Source: Branchiostoma floridae
Taxonomy: Eukaryota > Chordata > Leptocardii > Amphioxiformes > Branchiostomatidae
Assembly: GCF_000003815.2 (NCBI RefSeq)
Contig: NC_049996.1
Location: 15,654,984 to 15,696,699, forward strand
Reading direction: 5' to 3'
Length of the DNA stretch: 41,716 nucleotides
The translations under genes and the position numbers were made by a program. Below, piece after piece: positions 32,048 through 41,212 of this stretch (positions are counted from its first letter, which is position 1; every line of letters begins with the position of its first letter). Under the pieces are notes generated by a model that ran no database searches, was not told where the DNA came from, and saw only the letters and a list, made by a program, of their open reading frames with translations.

Positions 32048-32892
32048 CTATGTTGAGAGCAGGGCTTGTTTAAGAGGAAGCAGACTACTAGTATACTACT
32101 AGGACAGGAAATTTCAGGAAACATGACGTAATTTTCTGTTCCTGAATTTGGCAGATTGATTGATTGATTCTTTGTAGGACAGTCTCTGTAACTTTACTTC
32201 TCCCCAGATTAAAAAAAATTAGTTTCATTAACCTTTTTTTAGAATAAATACGTAGTATTGTGGTTTGATTAGCTAATTGTTTTCTTGTGTTCTTTTTTCA
32301 TTCAATGCATACAGGACTGTACCATGTTCTTGAGTAGGTGAGGACAGCATCTTCAATCTTGAATCTGGCTGGGACCAGTGGATGTCCAAGTCTTCCATCA
32401 CCCTCTCCCCCGCAGCCCCTGCAATGGACTAGTCCACCTGTAGACTGCTGGCTATTTTTTTGAATGAACCATTAGATGAGAGGGGTGGCATTTGCTGCTC
32501 ATGTCTTCCATTCCATCACCCCTGGCACATACCACTTTCTGAAAGGGGTGTTTAGAAACACTTTTTTCTCACCTACATAAAGCAAATTGTGAAAGGTCCA
32601 ACATTGAAAACTATTTGATTATGCATACTGTATCTATGCAATACATTAATGTTATTTACTTTAATTGAAAGTAAGCATTGAAAAAGAGTTTTTGCTGAAT
32701 TTTCTCAACTTCTGTGAAGTTTTTGGCTACCTTTTTTATTTGAGTTCAGTGCATGTATATATGCAAAGTTTACCAAGACTAGTTTCTGTAAAATTATGAT
32801 ACTGTAAAAAAGATATCTTTTCTCAATCTGGCTACACAAATATTGAGCAGGGTTTTTAATTGTGTACTTTTGTTTCGACGGCTGCATTTCAG

Positions 32893-33193
32893 TCAAATGA
32901 AACTGTTCTCTTTTTGTTGCAAGATCCAAAATGTACCAAAAAGCTAGAAAATTCGGACAATTCTTTTGTGGCTTGTGCGGTGACGGTTTGGAGTAAAAAA
33001 AAAACATGGGAGGGATTTCCTCGCGGTTCCGAAAAGCGATACAAACCGGCGACCAGACGCTGGCACTGCAGATCTATAACAGCAGCCGTGATCTGCGGGA
33101 AAATCTGGACCCGAATCTGTCGTACGGGGAAAACCATGGCAACAACACAGCCATGCACTACGTCTCGCTCTACGGACAGAAGGTTCTCATAAG
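32893..33193 (+). CDS. ANKIB1: ANKIB1 exon with start codon (coding from 33006)
   Basis: A plausible acceptor GACGGCTGCATTTCAG ends at 32892, giving about 113 untranslated bases before ATG at 33006. Coding ends at a donor GTACGT in phase 2. It encodes [20 protein letters not shown] and [20 protein letters not shown], matching the ANKIB1 N-terminus and the start of the first ankyrin repeat. M-G-x-x-x-S is an N-myristoylation pattern. Confidence 0.9.
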
Positions 33194-36100
33194 GTACGTT
33201 GGTTGATATTTTTTTGCTAAATTCTGGAGTTAAGAATGCCCAAGGACGCAAATTTAAGTTATGTTAGCTAGGAGAAAAACATGCACTTGAATTACGTCGA
33301 TGTAGGTTAGACATCCAGGTAATAAGATACGCCAAAAATAGTTACTCAAGCAACTGGATATGGTTTTGAAACGGTCAGACGTTTCGGAAAGAATCCACTT
33401 TCCTTCGTCAGTGACACTGAAGTGATCTTCAATTCAAGTGATGCACTTGAATTGAAATGTCATAAATGTTGAAAACTGTATAGGGCTTGCATGCCTTTTT
33501 TCCGCAAGGCGTGCAGACCCTAATATTACATGTAATGGACTTCAAAATATATTCAATACAACTTAAAACTTTGGCCCAGACCACAATGCATCAAAATTTC
33601 AAATACACATGCACATCCAAAATTTTGATGCAGGTATGGCTTATTATCTAGACAGCCAAACAGATGGAATTTTATTTTATTTGTTTGTTTGTCTGTACAA
33701 TCAGCCAAGAATACCCAACTAGCCATTGGCTTATAGAGTACATTTAGTATGAAGTATGGGAAGTTTTTCATTATTTGATCTTCTCTATATCCAGAGTGTT
33801 CCTAGACTTTCACAACGGGAACCCAAACAAGAGGAACGCCAACTCTCTAACTTCTCTCCACGAGGCCTGCATATGTGCCAATAGTAATGACCCTGATGTA
33901 CAGGTAGGGAGAAAAATGTCTTTCATCAATGGTTCACTAGTGTCAATAGTAATGACCCTGATGTACAGGTAGGGAGAAAAATGTCTTTCATCAATGGTTT
34001 ATTAGTGCCATTAATAGTCACCATAATGTATAGGTAGGGAGAAATTATTCCTTCATCAATGGTTCTCTAGTATCATTACTTAGAAATGGCCATGATATAC
34101 AAGCTGGCAGAAAATGTTCTTTCTTAGCTTCATTCAGTCTTTAACTAGTCATAATAATCTTAATGTACAGGTAGGGAGAAAGTCTTTGTTCATCAGTTCT
34201 TGACATTTACTGCTTGACACTAGTGTCAATAGTAATGACCATAATGTAAAGGTAGGGAGAAAGTCTTTTATCAATGTTGTGGGAAATGGCTCATTATGGT
34301 AGCCTGGTGTCCAGTCGTATTATACTATATATAGCTCTCAAGTCTCTTCTGTTCTCTCCGCGAAGAGGACAGAAGAGACTCGGGAGCTACAAGTACAACT
34401 ATAATATGGCTAGATACCAGGCTAGCATTATGTAGCTTCTATAGTTGATAGTCAATACAACAGAAGCCGCTTAATTGCACGGCCTATTTGCTAGTAAATT
34501 TTGTGCAATTATCCGGCTAGTGCAATAATGCGAAGTTATCTAGCTGGACCGCACCGGTTTGGGATTTCGGGATTCCGTGCAGTTAACAGAAGTGTGCGTT
34601 AATCCGTTGTGCAGTTAACTGGCTTCTCCTGTATTATGACAAAGATTCTACTGATTCTCCTTAGGTTGACCGTGCGGAGTGCGTACAGATGCTGCTTGCC
34701 TGGCAGGGCCCTCCCCTTGGCAACGGTCGCTATGAGCGAGTGGACGTAGCTGCCACCGACGCTTACGGCAACTCCGCCTTGCACTACGCCGCCTTGTCTG
34801 GACTCAAGAAATGTGTGGAGGTACGGGGCTGGTTTCTTGCTAACAGCTCTGCATAAGACCAGGCCAAAGAAACTTCATGATATCTTAGGGTTGTGTAGCA
34901 TAACTGCAGGGCAGAGTTTTCTCAGAATGCAGAGGACCGTTGGGGAGATAAAAGGCAGTGGGAGGAGGGATGGGCTCCACCTTCCAATACCGTTTAACAC
35001 AGTTGAGATAGCAATCCATTACCCCTACAGCCTCAAAAAGGCCATGGAATTATCCATACCTTTTATGTCTTTCTTTATATTTTTATAACAGAGTACTGTT
35101 TCATTCCCTGTTACCTTATTCTGATCTTACCTTATTCCACAGCTGATAGTAGCCCATGGTGCACCACTGTTCCAAGAGAATAAGGATGGCCACACCCCCT
35201 GTGACTGTGCCGCCATACACCGCCATGCAGACATCGCTGCTCTGCTCGAGTCCAAGATGGTTTTTGCTGTAAGACTTTGTATGGTCTTCTCTCTTGCTAT
35301 ATTGTGTAGTTTAAATCTTACCCATATGCAACTTATGGGACCGCGTATTGCAGCGGCAACGTGTTTGCCTTGTGACCAAGAGGTCTCGGGTTCGAATCCG
35401 GCTACCGTGCTACTGATCTTGTGCCCTTAAAATAGAAATACCAGTTTGGTAATCTCATCTATCTTTGGTTCTATTTTTGCTTGAAAGATTATAGATGTTT
35501 TCTAAACTTGACAGTTTATTATCATCTGTGGTAGTTGATTCTACAACTAGACACATGGAGTTACATATAATACATGGTCTATCTGCATAACATAAGATTA
35601 ACAGAAGCGGTAGATCGCTCATTCTTTGGCAAGGACAGGTCTTGGAGTAAAAACCTTTGGGTACAGGGTAAGTCCAGTATTTGTGTCAGAAATAATTGTT
35701 CAACTTTGATCCAGATGTATTTCTTGTACACTGCAGGCTGCAGAAAATGAAGACCCAGAAGTGTCAGATGGAATCTACACCATCAAACGGGACGAGGTAG
35801 GCCATAAAGTAATCTTGAAAAACGGCTTAGGCCATAGATGTATCAAGGTTAAATAAAGGTAGAAAAAAAATAAAGACAATGTATAAACGAGCATGGCCAA
35901 ATTTTTGTTCAATTTAAAGACAGAGAAGTAAGGTTTGTTGCTATAGGATTAAGATTAAGACTCATGCAATGATTAAGATTAAGACTCCTGCAATGTTCTT
36001 CCTTATAGCTAATCATAACTCGACCTTGTTCGAGAGAGTACCATATGCAATATTCCTGGGTATCGCTAGATGGTGCACACATGCAAAGAAAAGCATGATG

Positions 36101-39100
36101 GGACCTCATGTGGTGACGACCGTTCCCAATCATCATTTCCTTTTGTGCTTCGTAAGAGGTGCACGCGTCGAGTTTGCTCTGGTACGATTGGTACCAGTAG
36201 CGACTCATATTTGGTCGTTGGAATTGGAGAATTCAGAATCGGATTTGAGAGCTGCGTTCTTCCTTGTAGCTAATAGTAAATCAAAATTCAAATGTACATT
36301 AAATGGTATCTGTATCCATTCTTTGCTTGCCTCCCTCCCCAGTCGTACAGTGGTTTACGCAGCCAGGAGCTTCAGGAAGCGAAGGATTCCCTGCTGATTG
36401 AGACAGCTGACATGCTGCATGTACCGCTCTTCACTGCAGAGGCACTGCTCAGAAACAATGGTACGTACAGAGATCATGATATTAGTGGATAGTTGTGTCC
36501 TTTGACTAGTATGGTTATGGCAGGTCTGACATGCTGCATGTACCGCTCTTCACTGCAGAGGCACTGCTCAGAAACAATGGTACGTACAGAGATCATGATA
36601 TTAGTGGATAGTTGTGTCCTTTGACTAGTATGGTTATGGCAGGTCTGACATGCTACATGTACCACTCTTCACTGCAGAGGCGCTGCTCAGAAACAATGGT
36701 ATGTACAGATATCATGATAAGTGACTAGTGGCTAGTTGTGTGCAGGAAGCGAAGGACTCCCTGCTGATTGAGACAGCTGACATGCTGCATGTACCACTCT
36801 TCACTGCAGAGGCGCTGCTTAGAAACAATGGTACGTACAGAGATCATGATATTAGTAGATAGTTGTATCCTTTGACTAGTATGGTTATGGCAGGTCTGAC
36901 ATGCTACATGTACCACTCTTCACTGCAGAGGCGCTGCTTAGAAACAATGGTACGTACAGAGATCATGATATTAGTGGATAGTTGTATCCTTTGACTAGTA
37001 TGGTTATGGCAGGTCTGACATGCTACATGTACCACTCTTCACTGCAGAGGCGCTGCTTAGAAACAATGGTACGTACAGAGATCATGTTATTAGTGGATAG
37101 TTGTATCCTTTGACTAGTATGATTATGGCAGGTCTGACATGCTACATGTACCACTCTTCACTGCAGAGGCACTGCTCAGAAACAATGGTACGTATAGATA
37201 TCATAGTGAAAAAGGTAAAACTTTGTTTCAACACAATAAGAAAACTCACCATAAATTTTCGGTCGAGACACTGACCTTCTTCAGACAGAAGATTCACTGC
37301 ACTGATGTCGTCAGATGAAGTCAGTACTCATCTTCTGTCTGAAGAAGGTCAGAGTCTCGACCAAAAATTTATGATGAGTCTTTCTATTGTGTTGGAACAA
37401 AGTTTAAACTCTTTCACCATGGAAGTTTTACACAGATGAGCTTTTATTCGGGTACAGATATCATGATAACAGTGGATAGTTGTATCCTTTGACTAGTATG
37501 GTTATGGCGGGTCTGTCTCCAGGATCTGTTCCTCCATTCTGGGATGGAAAGTTGCTGTCAGGATGGACAAAAATTTCAGCCCATCCGTCCCAAACATCAG
37601 AACTTCAGTACATAAAATGGATGAAAATGTGTTTTCATAAGCTTAAAATGACAGATTTTGCAAGGAAAATCGCGAACATTGGCTCCCAAACAATGAGAGG
37701 GACGGAAAAAAATCTAAAGCTGGTGACAGCCCTGGGTTATGGCCTAGCAGTTGGGTGGGTATGTTCTGGTGGTCGTTGGTTTCTTCCTAGTTTGTTTGTT
37801 GTTTGTTTGTTTGTTTTCTCGTTAAGAAAAGCTACAATTTGATTTTTGATGGTGGTTTTGTGTGATGCAACACTACTTGTCAACATATAAGAGAGAGAAA
37901 GAGAGATAGAGAGAGAAATGGTTTATTGCCATTCACATTAAAAACTCTTACAGCACATTTACAAAAGGCTGAATTGTCGTTTTTTTACAGTCAGTATTTT
38001 AACCTCTAACTGGTTAGTAAGATGGTTATAGTATGTGGGGAAGAACAACCTCAAGCCAACTGTTCACACTTACGCCACATCTTCAGAAAAGACGCTGGAG
38101 CCGCACATTCCCCGTTTAGGAACTTTATTCGAACCAATACACAACAAACATGTTTCGCCGTGTGGCATCCTCAGTGTTATGGGCTCGAATGTTAGTAAGA
38201 TGGTTGGTAGCCTGTATCGGCCCCAGCCTTGGTTCAATCAATGAAGGTTCATGCAACACTGCCAGGGCTCGAAATACTTTTTTTTTGTATATCTGCACTG
38301 GTGCAGGTAACATTCAAAATTACATGCACCAGACAAATTTTACCTGCAGGACTCTGAATTTAAGAACTTTGGATCAAACTAAAATTGTTCAGGATCCATT
38401 GCTATTTTTTTTTCTTTTATATCTTATAGGTGGTAACAGCTAGTACCGCTAATAACAATCCACATGCACCTATATCATAGGACATTTATGTATAACACCC
38501 AGTACATGGACCAGTGCAGGTTAGGTGCAGGTAGACACCAGAAATACCTGCACAGCTCCATTTTTACCTGCACTAACCTACATATGCAGGTGGTATTTTG
38601 AGCACTGACTAGTACCAATATTTCTATCCCAGAGTGGTCCAAAGAGATGCTGCTAGAGGGATGGATGCGGGACCCTGTGGCCTGCTGTGAGAAGGCAGGG
38701 GTCAAACCTCCGGACAGCGTCCTGGCAGAGCTGGGCAAGAAAGAGGAGGGTACGGCAGAGGACACAGAACAGAGGGACAGGGCTGACTCTGAAACACTGG
38801 TTAGTATTGAAGTCTTCTTGAATACTTCTTCTCCTTTATCTGAGCAATAACCTCTCTTATATAATACACGCTGTGGCTTTGGTGACAATTTGAAATACAG
38901 TTTGAATTTTCAAAAGTTAAAGAAAATGCTTACTTTAAAAAGCTTTATCTAGAAAGTAGGAAAAAGACTTTCTATACTACTCAAGCCTGAGCAAATGGCT
39001 GGCTATGACAGACTCAGAACTGTTAAATGTAAAACATATGGATACAGAAACTCTTATCAGATTGCTCGTGGCTTGATGTGAATATTTCAGTTTTAAATTC

Positions 39101-41023
39101 AACAAAGTGAGCTAAAATTGTCTCTTTACACCACAATACGTCTTTAGGTAACAATGAATACAGAATCTGATATTATTCTTGAATATCATACATTTTTTTA
39201 GACTTTGAGACTCAATTTGAACATGATGTGCCCTAGGGCATGCCACTAAAATTCCTGGACTTGTGACATGACAAAAAAATGAAAATTAAATCATCTAAAT
39301 GACACATTGTCTGCAGCCAGTTAGTTGTGACAAAATTCAGCCTGATACCACCATGCTTAATGATTCATACATCCTCCCCCTCCCACCCCAGTGCGACATC
39401 TGTGCTGGCCCTGTATCAGCTGATGATGAACCGGTGGATATCCCCTGTGCTCATCAGTTCTGTCAGGAATGCTGGGAAAGGTACTGTCGACTTTACCTGC
39501 GATTTAACGGTGTGCAGGTACAAAACCGTTTTTTCTTGTTGGACCGGACCTGAAAAAATCAGGAGAGCGGATGTTGGACGCGATAATGAACAGATTGGCA
39601 GGCGTTCACTTGTTTTGAGGCTTATAGATCCAAGAAAACAACAAGAGCGAAGTAGAGGAGAGTTAATACTTTACATGTATTATTACCAAGCCTCTGCAGT
39701 CTAAAACAGAGGCAGTTAGTGTTGTTTACATGACTCGGATAGGATTTTAAAACGCCAATGGACGTCAGATACAAAAATGGACCATTGTTTTAAAGTTTCC
39801 CTCATTCACAACTTTACAGACATATGATCAGGTCCGGGTTAGGTCCAGATCTGGACCTGATTCTGTGGGCCTGGACCGTACCTGTACCTTAATTTTCTGT
39901 ACCAGTACCCACCCCTACCCTCGACTGCTTAGCTCAACTGTGACCTTTGCCCCCTAGGTACCTCAGTTTGAAGATCAAAGATGGCAGCACGGGGGACATA
40001 CAGTGCCCCGGGTACGAGTGCAGCCAGCTGGTTCCTGTGGAAACCATAGAGAAGCTTGTTCCCAGGGAGATGGCCATGAGGTACCAGCAGTTCGATATCA
40101 AAGTGAGTCCATCTTATTTCTGCAGCAACTGAATCTAAGTTTAATCTTGCATTATAGGTAAGTTGTATTTATGTGGCACATGTACAAGCACATGTACAAA
40201 CGCTACCGAAAAAACCTTCTCGGCAAAGGTAATAAACCATATACAGTATGTTGTACCCCACCATGGCAGGCTTTTGTGGAGACCAACCCCTACAGCAAGT
40301 GGTGTCCGTTCCCCGGGTGTCCCAACCAAATATGAAGAGGATCCATCAAATACACACACACATTTACCATACACGCACATTTGCCAGGCTTTTGTGTAGA
40401 CGAACCCCCACATCAAGTGGTGCCCATTCCCCCCACCACCACCCCCACCCCCTACACACACACATACCACACACACACAGTAACAGACAAACACACCAGA
40501 TGATAAAATCTGTTGTTCCCCACCATGGCAGGCTTTTGTGGAGACGAACCCCCACATCAAGTGTTGCCCGTTCCCCGGGTGTGGCAGAGCTGTCAGGCTC
40601 CCGTCAGAGTCAGGAACACACACACACTTACACATACCACACACACACAATAACAGACAAACACACCAGATGATAAAATCTGTTGTTCCCCACTATGGCA
40701 GGCTTTTGTGGAGACGAACCCCCACATCAAGTGGTGCCCGTTCCCCGGGTGTGGCAGAGCTGTCAGGCTCCCGTCCGAGTCAGGAACACACACACACTTA
40801 CACATACCACACGCACACAATAACAAACAGACCATGAAGGTAATAAACTATATGTTGTACACTGCCAGGCTTTTGTGGAGACGAACCCCCACATCAAGTG
40901 GTGCCCGTTCCCGGGGTGTGGCAGAGCTGTCAGGCTCCCGTCAGAGTCAGGAACCGCTCCCATTGGTGCAGAGGCACAGACTTCTCATGCAGTGGATTGT
41001 GGGAATGGTCACTTCTTCTGCTG
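33006..41023 (+). CDS. ANKIB1: ANKIB1-like RBR E3 ubiquitin ligase, N-terminal part (10 exons, 3' end outside window)
   Basis: Ten exons join in phase (33006-33193, 33795-33903, 34665-34820, 35143-35268, 35737-35796, 36343-36460, 38633-38799, 39392-39480, 39958-40102, 40869-41023), giving 1313 bases, 437 residues. The layout is that of ANKIB1, an Ariadne-type RING-between-RING ligase: [12 protein letters not shown]-terminus; ankyrin repeats (about 40-95 and 134-192); a UBA-like region (about 230-275) with [21 protein letters not shown]1 (from 309) with CDIC and [11 protein letters not shown]; and the start of BRcat with [11 protein letters not shown] and [12 protein letters not shown] enzymes take ubiquitin from the E2 (typically UBE2L3) onto a cysteine in Rcat before passing it to the substrate; Rcat is off the right edge. 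The start is fixed by an in-frame TAA at 32994. Three of its exons have locally duplicated ends. Confidence 0.93.
33795..33903 (+). CDS. ANKIB1: ANKIB1 exon 2 (ankyrin repeat)
   Basis: Acceptor CTCTATATCCAG, donor CAG|GTAGGG; phase 2 in, phase 0 out. It encodes [20 protein letters not shown] then LHEAC, with the GNPNKRN core typical of this family. The last 25 coding bases and the donor are the first unit of a tandem array (33879-34260). Confidence 0.88.
33879..34262 (+). repeat. Tandem array of exon 2 end plus splice donor
   Basis: The unit AGTAATGACC.TGATGTACAG|GTAGGGAGAAA then CTTTCATCAATGGTT recurs after the true donor. GT donors with the same context lie at 33904 (used), 33969, 34034, 34171 and 34252, and a degenerate copy without a donor is near 34090-34115. 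Unit length is about 65 bp. Confidence 0.8.
34300..34424. mobile_element. Palindromic MITE, TAGCCTGGTATCCAG family
   Basis: TAGCCTGGTGTCCAGTCGTA to GGCTAGATACCAGGCTA, with an internal fold on TCTCTTCTGTTCTCTCCGCG. Second copy of the family seen at 3533-3648. Confidence 0.75.
34455..34634. mobile_element. MITE with AGAAGCCGCTTAATTGCAC ends
   Basis: ACAGAAGCCGCTTAATTGCAC at the left is mirrored by GTGCAGTTAACTGGCTTCTC at the right. The interior has repeated GTGCA.TTA motifs. It lies just upstream of ANKIB1 exon 3. Confidence 0.6.
34665..34820 (+). CDS. ANKIB1: ANKIB1 exon 3 (ankyrin repeat)
   Basis: 156 bases; acceptor TGATTCTCCTTAG, donor GTACGG; phase 0 both sides. It encodes [38 protein letters not shown] and [10 protein letters not shown], matching the ANKIB1 segment with the TPLHYAA-type repeat. 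Confidence 0.9.
35143..35268 (+). CDS. ANKIB1: ANKIB1 exon 4 (ankyrin repeat)
   Basis: 126 bases; acceptor CCTTATTCCACAG, donor GTAAGA; phase 0 both sides. It encodes [20 protein letters not shown] and [20 protein letters not shown]; the TPCDCA and ESKMVF words are characteristic of ANKIB1. Confidence 0.9.
35336..35440 (+). repeat. tRNA-derived SINE or tRNA relic
   Basis: A perfect RNA polymerase III B box GGTTCGAATCC (35389-35399) is preceded by an A-box-like TGCAGCGGCAACG about 35 bases upstream, within a tRNA-like length. The acceptor stem does not pair well, so it is probably a tRNA-derived repeat rather than a working tRNA. Confidence 0.55.
35737..35796 (+). CDS. ANKIB1: ANKIB1 exon 5
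   Basis: 60 bases; acceptor TTGTACACTGCAG, donor GTAGGC; phase 0 both sides. It encodes [20 protein letters not shown], an acidic linker between the ankyrin and UBA-like regions. Because its end is phase 0, it can join either exon 6 or the alternative copy at 36746. Confidence 0.8.
36343..36460 (+). CDS. ANKIB1: ANKIB1 exon 6 (UBA-like region, first half)
   Basis: 118 bases; acceptor CTCCCTCCCCAG, donor GTACGT; phase 0 in, phase 1 out. It encodes [11 protein letters not shown] and then [20 protein letters not shown] and AEALLRNN, a match to ANKIB1. Its 3' part is the first unit of a seven-copy tandem array. Confidence 0.92.
36405..37200 (+). repeat. Seven-copy tandem array of exon 6 end plus splice donor
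   Basis: The unit (exon 6 end from GACATGCTGCATGTACC, the donor GTACGTACAGA and about 60 intronic bases ending TATGGCAGGTCT) has a 119-bp period. Coding ends fall at 36460, 36579, 36698, 36830, 36949, 37068 and 37187. Every copy keeps a GT donor. All differences within the coding part are synonymous. A further linker fragment lies at about 37455-37515, beyond a MITE insertion. Confidence 0.9.
36746..36830 (+). CDS. ANKIB1: Candidate alternative exon 6' of ANKIB1
   Basis: The fourth array copy is longer. After GTTGTGTGCAG it has GAAGCGAAGGACTCCCTGC and runs to a GTACGT donor. It is 85 bases, phase 0 in and phase 1 out, exactly the phases of exon 6. It encodes [20 protein letters not shown] and AEALLRNN, identical to exon 6 despite four base changes. 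Use in place of exon 6 would remove only [11 protein letters not shown]. The acceptor's pyrimidine tract is weak, so use is unproven. Confidence 0.5.
37206..37428. mobile_element. Palindromic MITE inserted in the exon-6 array
   Basis: GTGAAAAAGGTAAAACTTTG and TTCAACACAATAAGAAAACT mirror TTTCTATTGTGTTGGAACAA and AGTTTAAACTCTTTCAC. Inner arms carry CTGACCTTCTTCAGACAGAA. The array's linker sequence resumes after it. Confidence 0.75.
37880..37945 (+). repeat. GAGA low-complexity run, possible retroposon tail
   Basis: AGAGAGAGAAAGAGAGATAG followed by AAATGGTTTATTGCCATTCA resembles the reverse tail of a retroposon. The family is not identified. Confidence 0.4.
38262..38606. mobile_element. CAGGGCTCGAAATA-family element, reversed copy
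   Basis: Begins CAGGGCTCGAAATACTT and ends TGGTATTTTGAGCACTG, a degraded inverse end. The interior TGCAGGTAGACACCAGAAAT and ACCTGCACTAACCT match the copies at 11631 and 19078 in opposite orientation. It ends 26 bases before ANKIB1 exon 7. Confidence 0.7.
38633..38799 (+). CDS. ANKIB1: ANKIB1 exon 7 (UBA-like region, second half)
   Basis: 167 bases; acceptor AATATTTCTATCCCAG, donor GTTAGT; phase 1 in, phase 0 out. It encodes [20 protein letters not shown] and [14 protein letters not shown], then an acidic tail. The W..E.LLE.WM.DP..CC pattern matches ANKIB1 and completes the UBA-like region. The linker before RING1 looks shorter than in vertebrates. Confidence 0.88.
39392..39480 (+). CDS. ANKIB1: ANKIB1 exon 8 (RING1, first part)
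   Basis: 89 bases; acceptor CCCCTCCCACCCCAG, donor GTACTG; phase 0 in, phase 2 out. It encodes [20 protein letters not shown] then [10 protein letters not shown]-x2-C, C-x-H-x2-C and C-x2-C give six of the eight zinc ligands of RING1, the E2-binding domain. Confidence 0.92.
39958..40102 (+). CDS. ANKIB1: ANKIB1 exon 9 (RING1, last ligands)
   Basis: 145 bases; acceptor TTTGCCCCCTAG, donor GTGAGT; phase 2 in, phase 0 out. It encodes [20 protein letters not shown] then [14 protein letters not shown] and [13 protein letters not shown]-x4-C supplies the last RING1 ligands, and the RYQQFDIK helix leads into BRcat as in ANKIB1. Confidence 0.92.
40259..40868 (+). repeat. Four upstream partial copies of exon 10 with acceptor-like ends
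   Basis: Copies starting GCTTTTGTG lie at 40270, 40388, 40532 and 40702 before the true one at 40869. Each is preceded by AG in a CACC.ATGGCAG or TTGCCAG context. The first is cut by a stop (after ...FPGCPNQI). The third and fourth run to GAGTCAGGAAC and then enter a CA repeat. None has the second half of the exon or a clear donor. Confidence 0.85.
40869..41023 (+). CDS. ANKIB1: ANKIB1 exon 10 (start of BRcat/IBR)
   Basis: 155 bases; acceptor TACACTGCCAG, donor GTAAGG; phase 0 in, phase 2 out. It encodes [33 protein letters not shown] and [13 protein letters not shown], with C-x4-C and C-x4-H-x2-C BRcat zinc ligands. It is the only one of five tandem copies that runs through to the second half of the domain and a donor. 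Later exons are outside the window. Confidence 0.92.
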
Positions 41024-41129
41024 GTAAGGAACCACTATGGCAAGGTTATTTCAAAACCATATTTTTCCAGAGTGGAATTTGTTATCACCAAGCACAGTAG
41101 GGGATATCTTTGCTGGATAGTATTATACT

Positions 41130-41212
41130 TGCAGATAGACCGGCTTAAAGTTTATACAGATACAGAAGCTGGTGTGTTATATTGGCTATATAGATTCTGA
41201 TACAGGAAGTTT
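41130..41212 (+). mobile_element. LINE 3' tail remnant
   Basis: GAAGCTGGTGTGTTATATTGG and CTATATAGATTCTGATACAG resemble the terminal part of the LINE tail at 25690-25800. Confidence 0.4.

Larger units (their letters stand above)
22174..32892. other. Presumed ANKIB1 leader intron, repeat-filled, no coding exon recognised
   Basis: I see no convincing exon. The contents are mainly DNA elements (23007-24194, 26935-27285, 28022-28333, 31665-32047), LINE tails (25690-25800), minisatellites (26682-26934, 31459-31566), a dispersed-repeat block (30000-30625), a GT-rich run and an N gap. Confidence 0.5.

Noticed and set aside
35336-35440. Functional tRNA gene
   Set aside because: B box is perfect, but the outer stem does not pair convincingly and the anticodon region cannot be placed; a tRNA-derived repeat is more likely.
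36531-36579. Array copy 2 as a usable replacement exon
   Set aside because: Its only nearby AG precedes GTCTGACATG, giving an immediate stop when joined from exon 5; only the fourth, longer copy has compatible phases.
40141-40837. Frames of 141-169 codons on both strands
   Set aside because: They come from the exon-10 array and its CA/GT microsatellites; the plus frames drift between copies because the 167-170-bp period is not a multiple of three.
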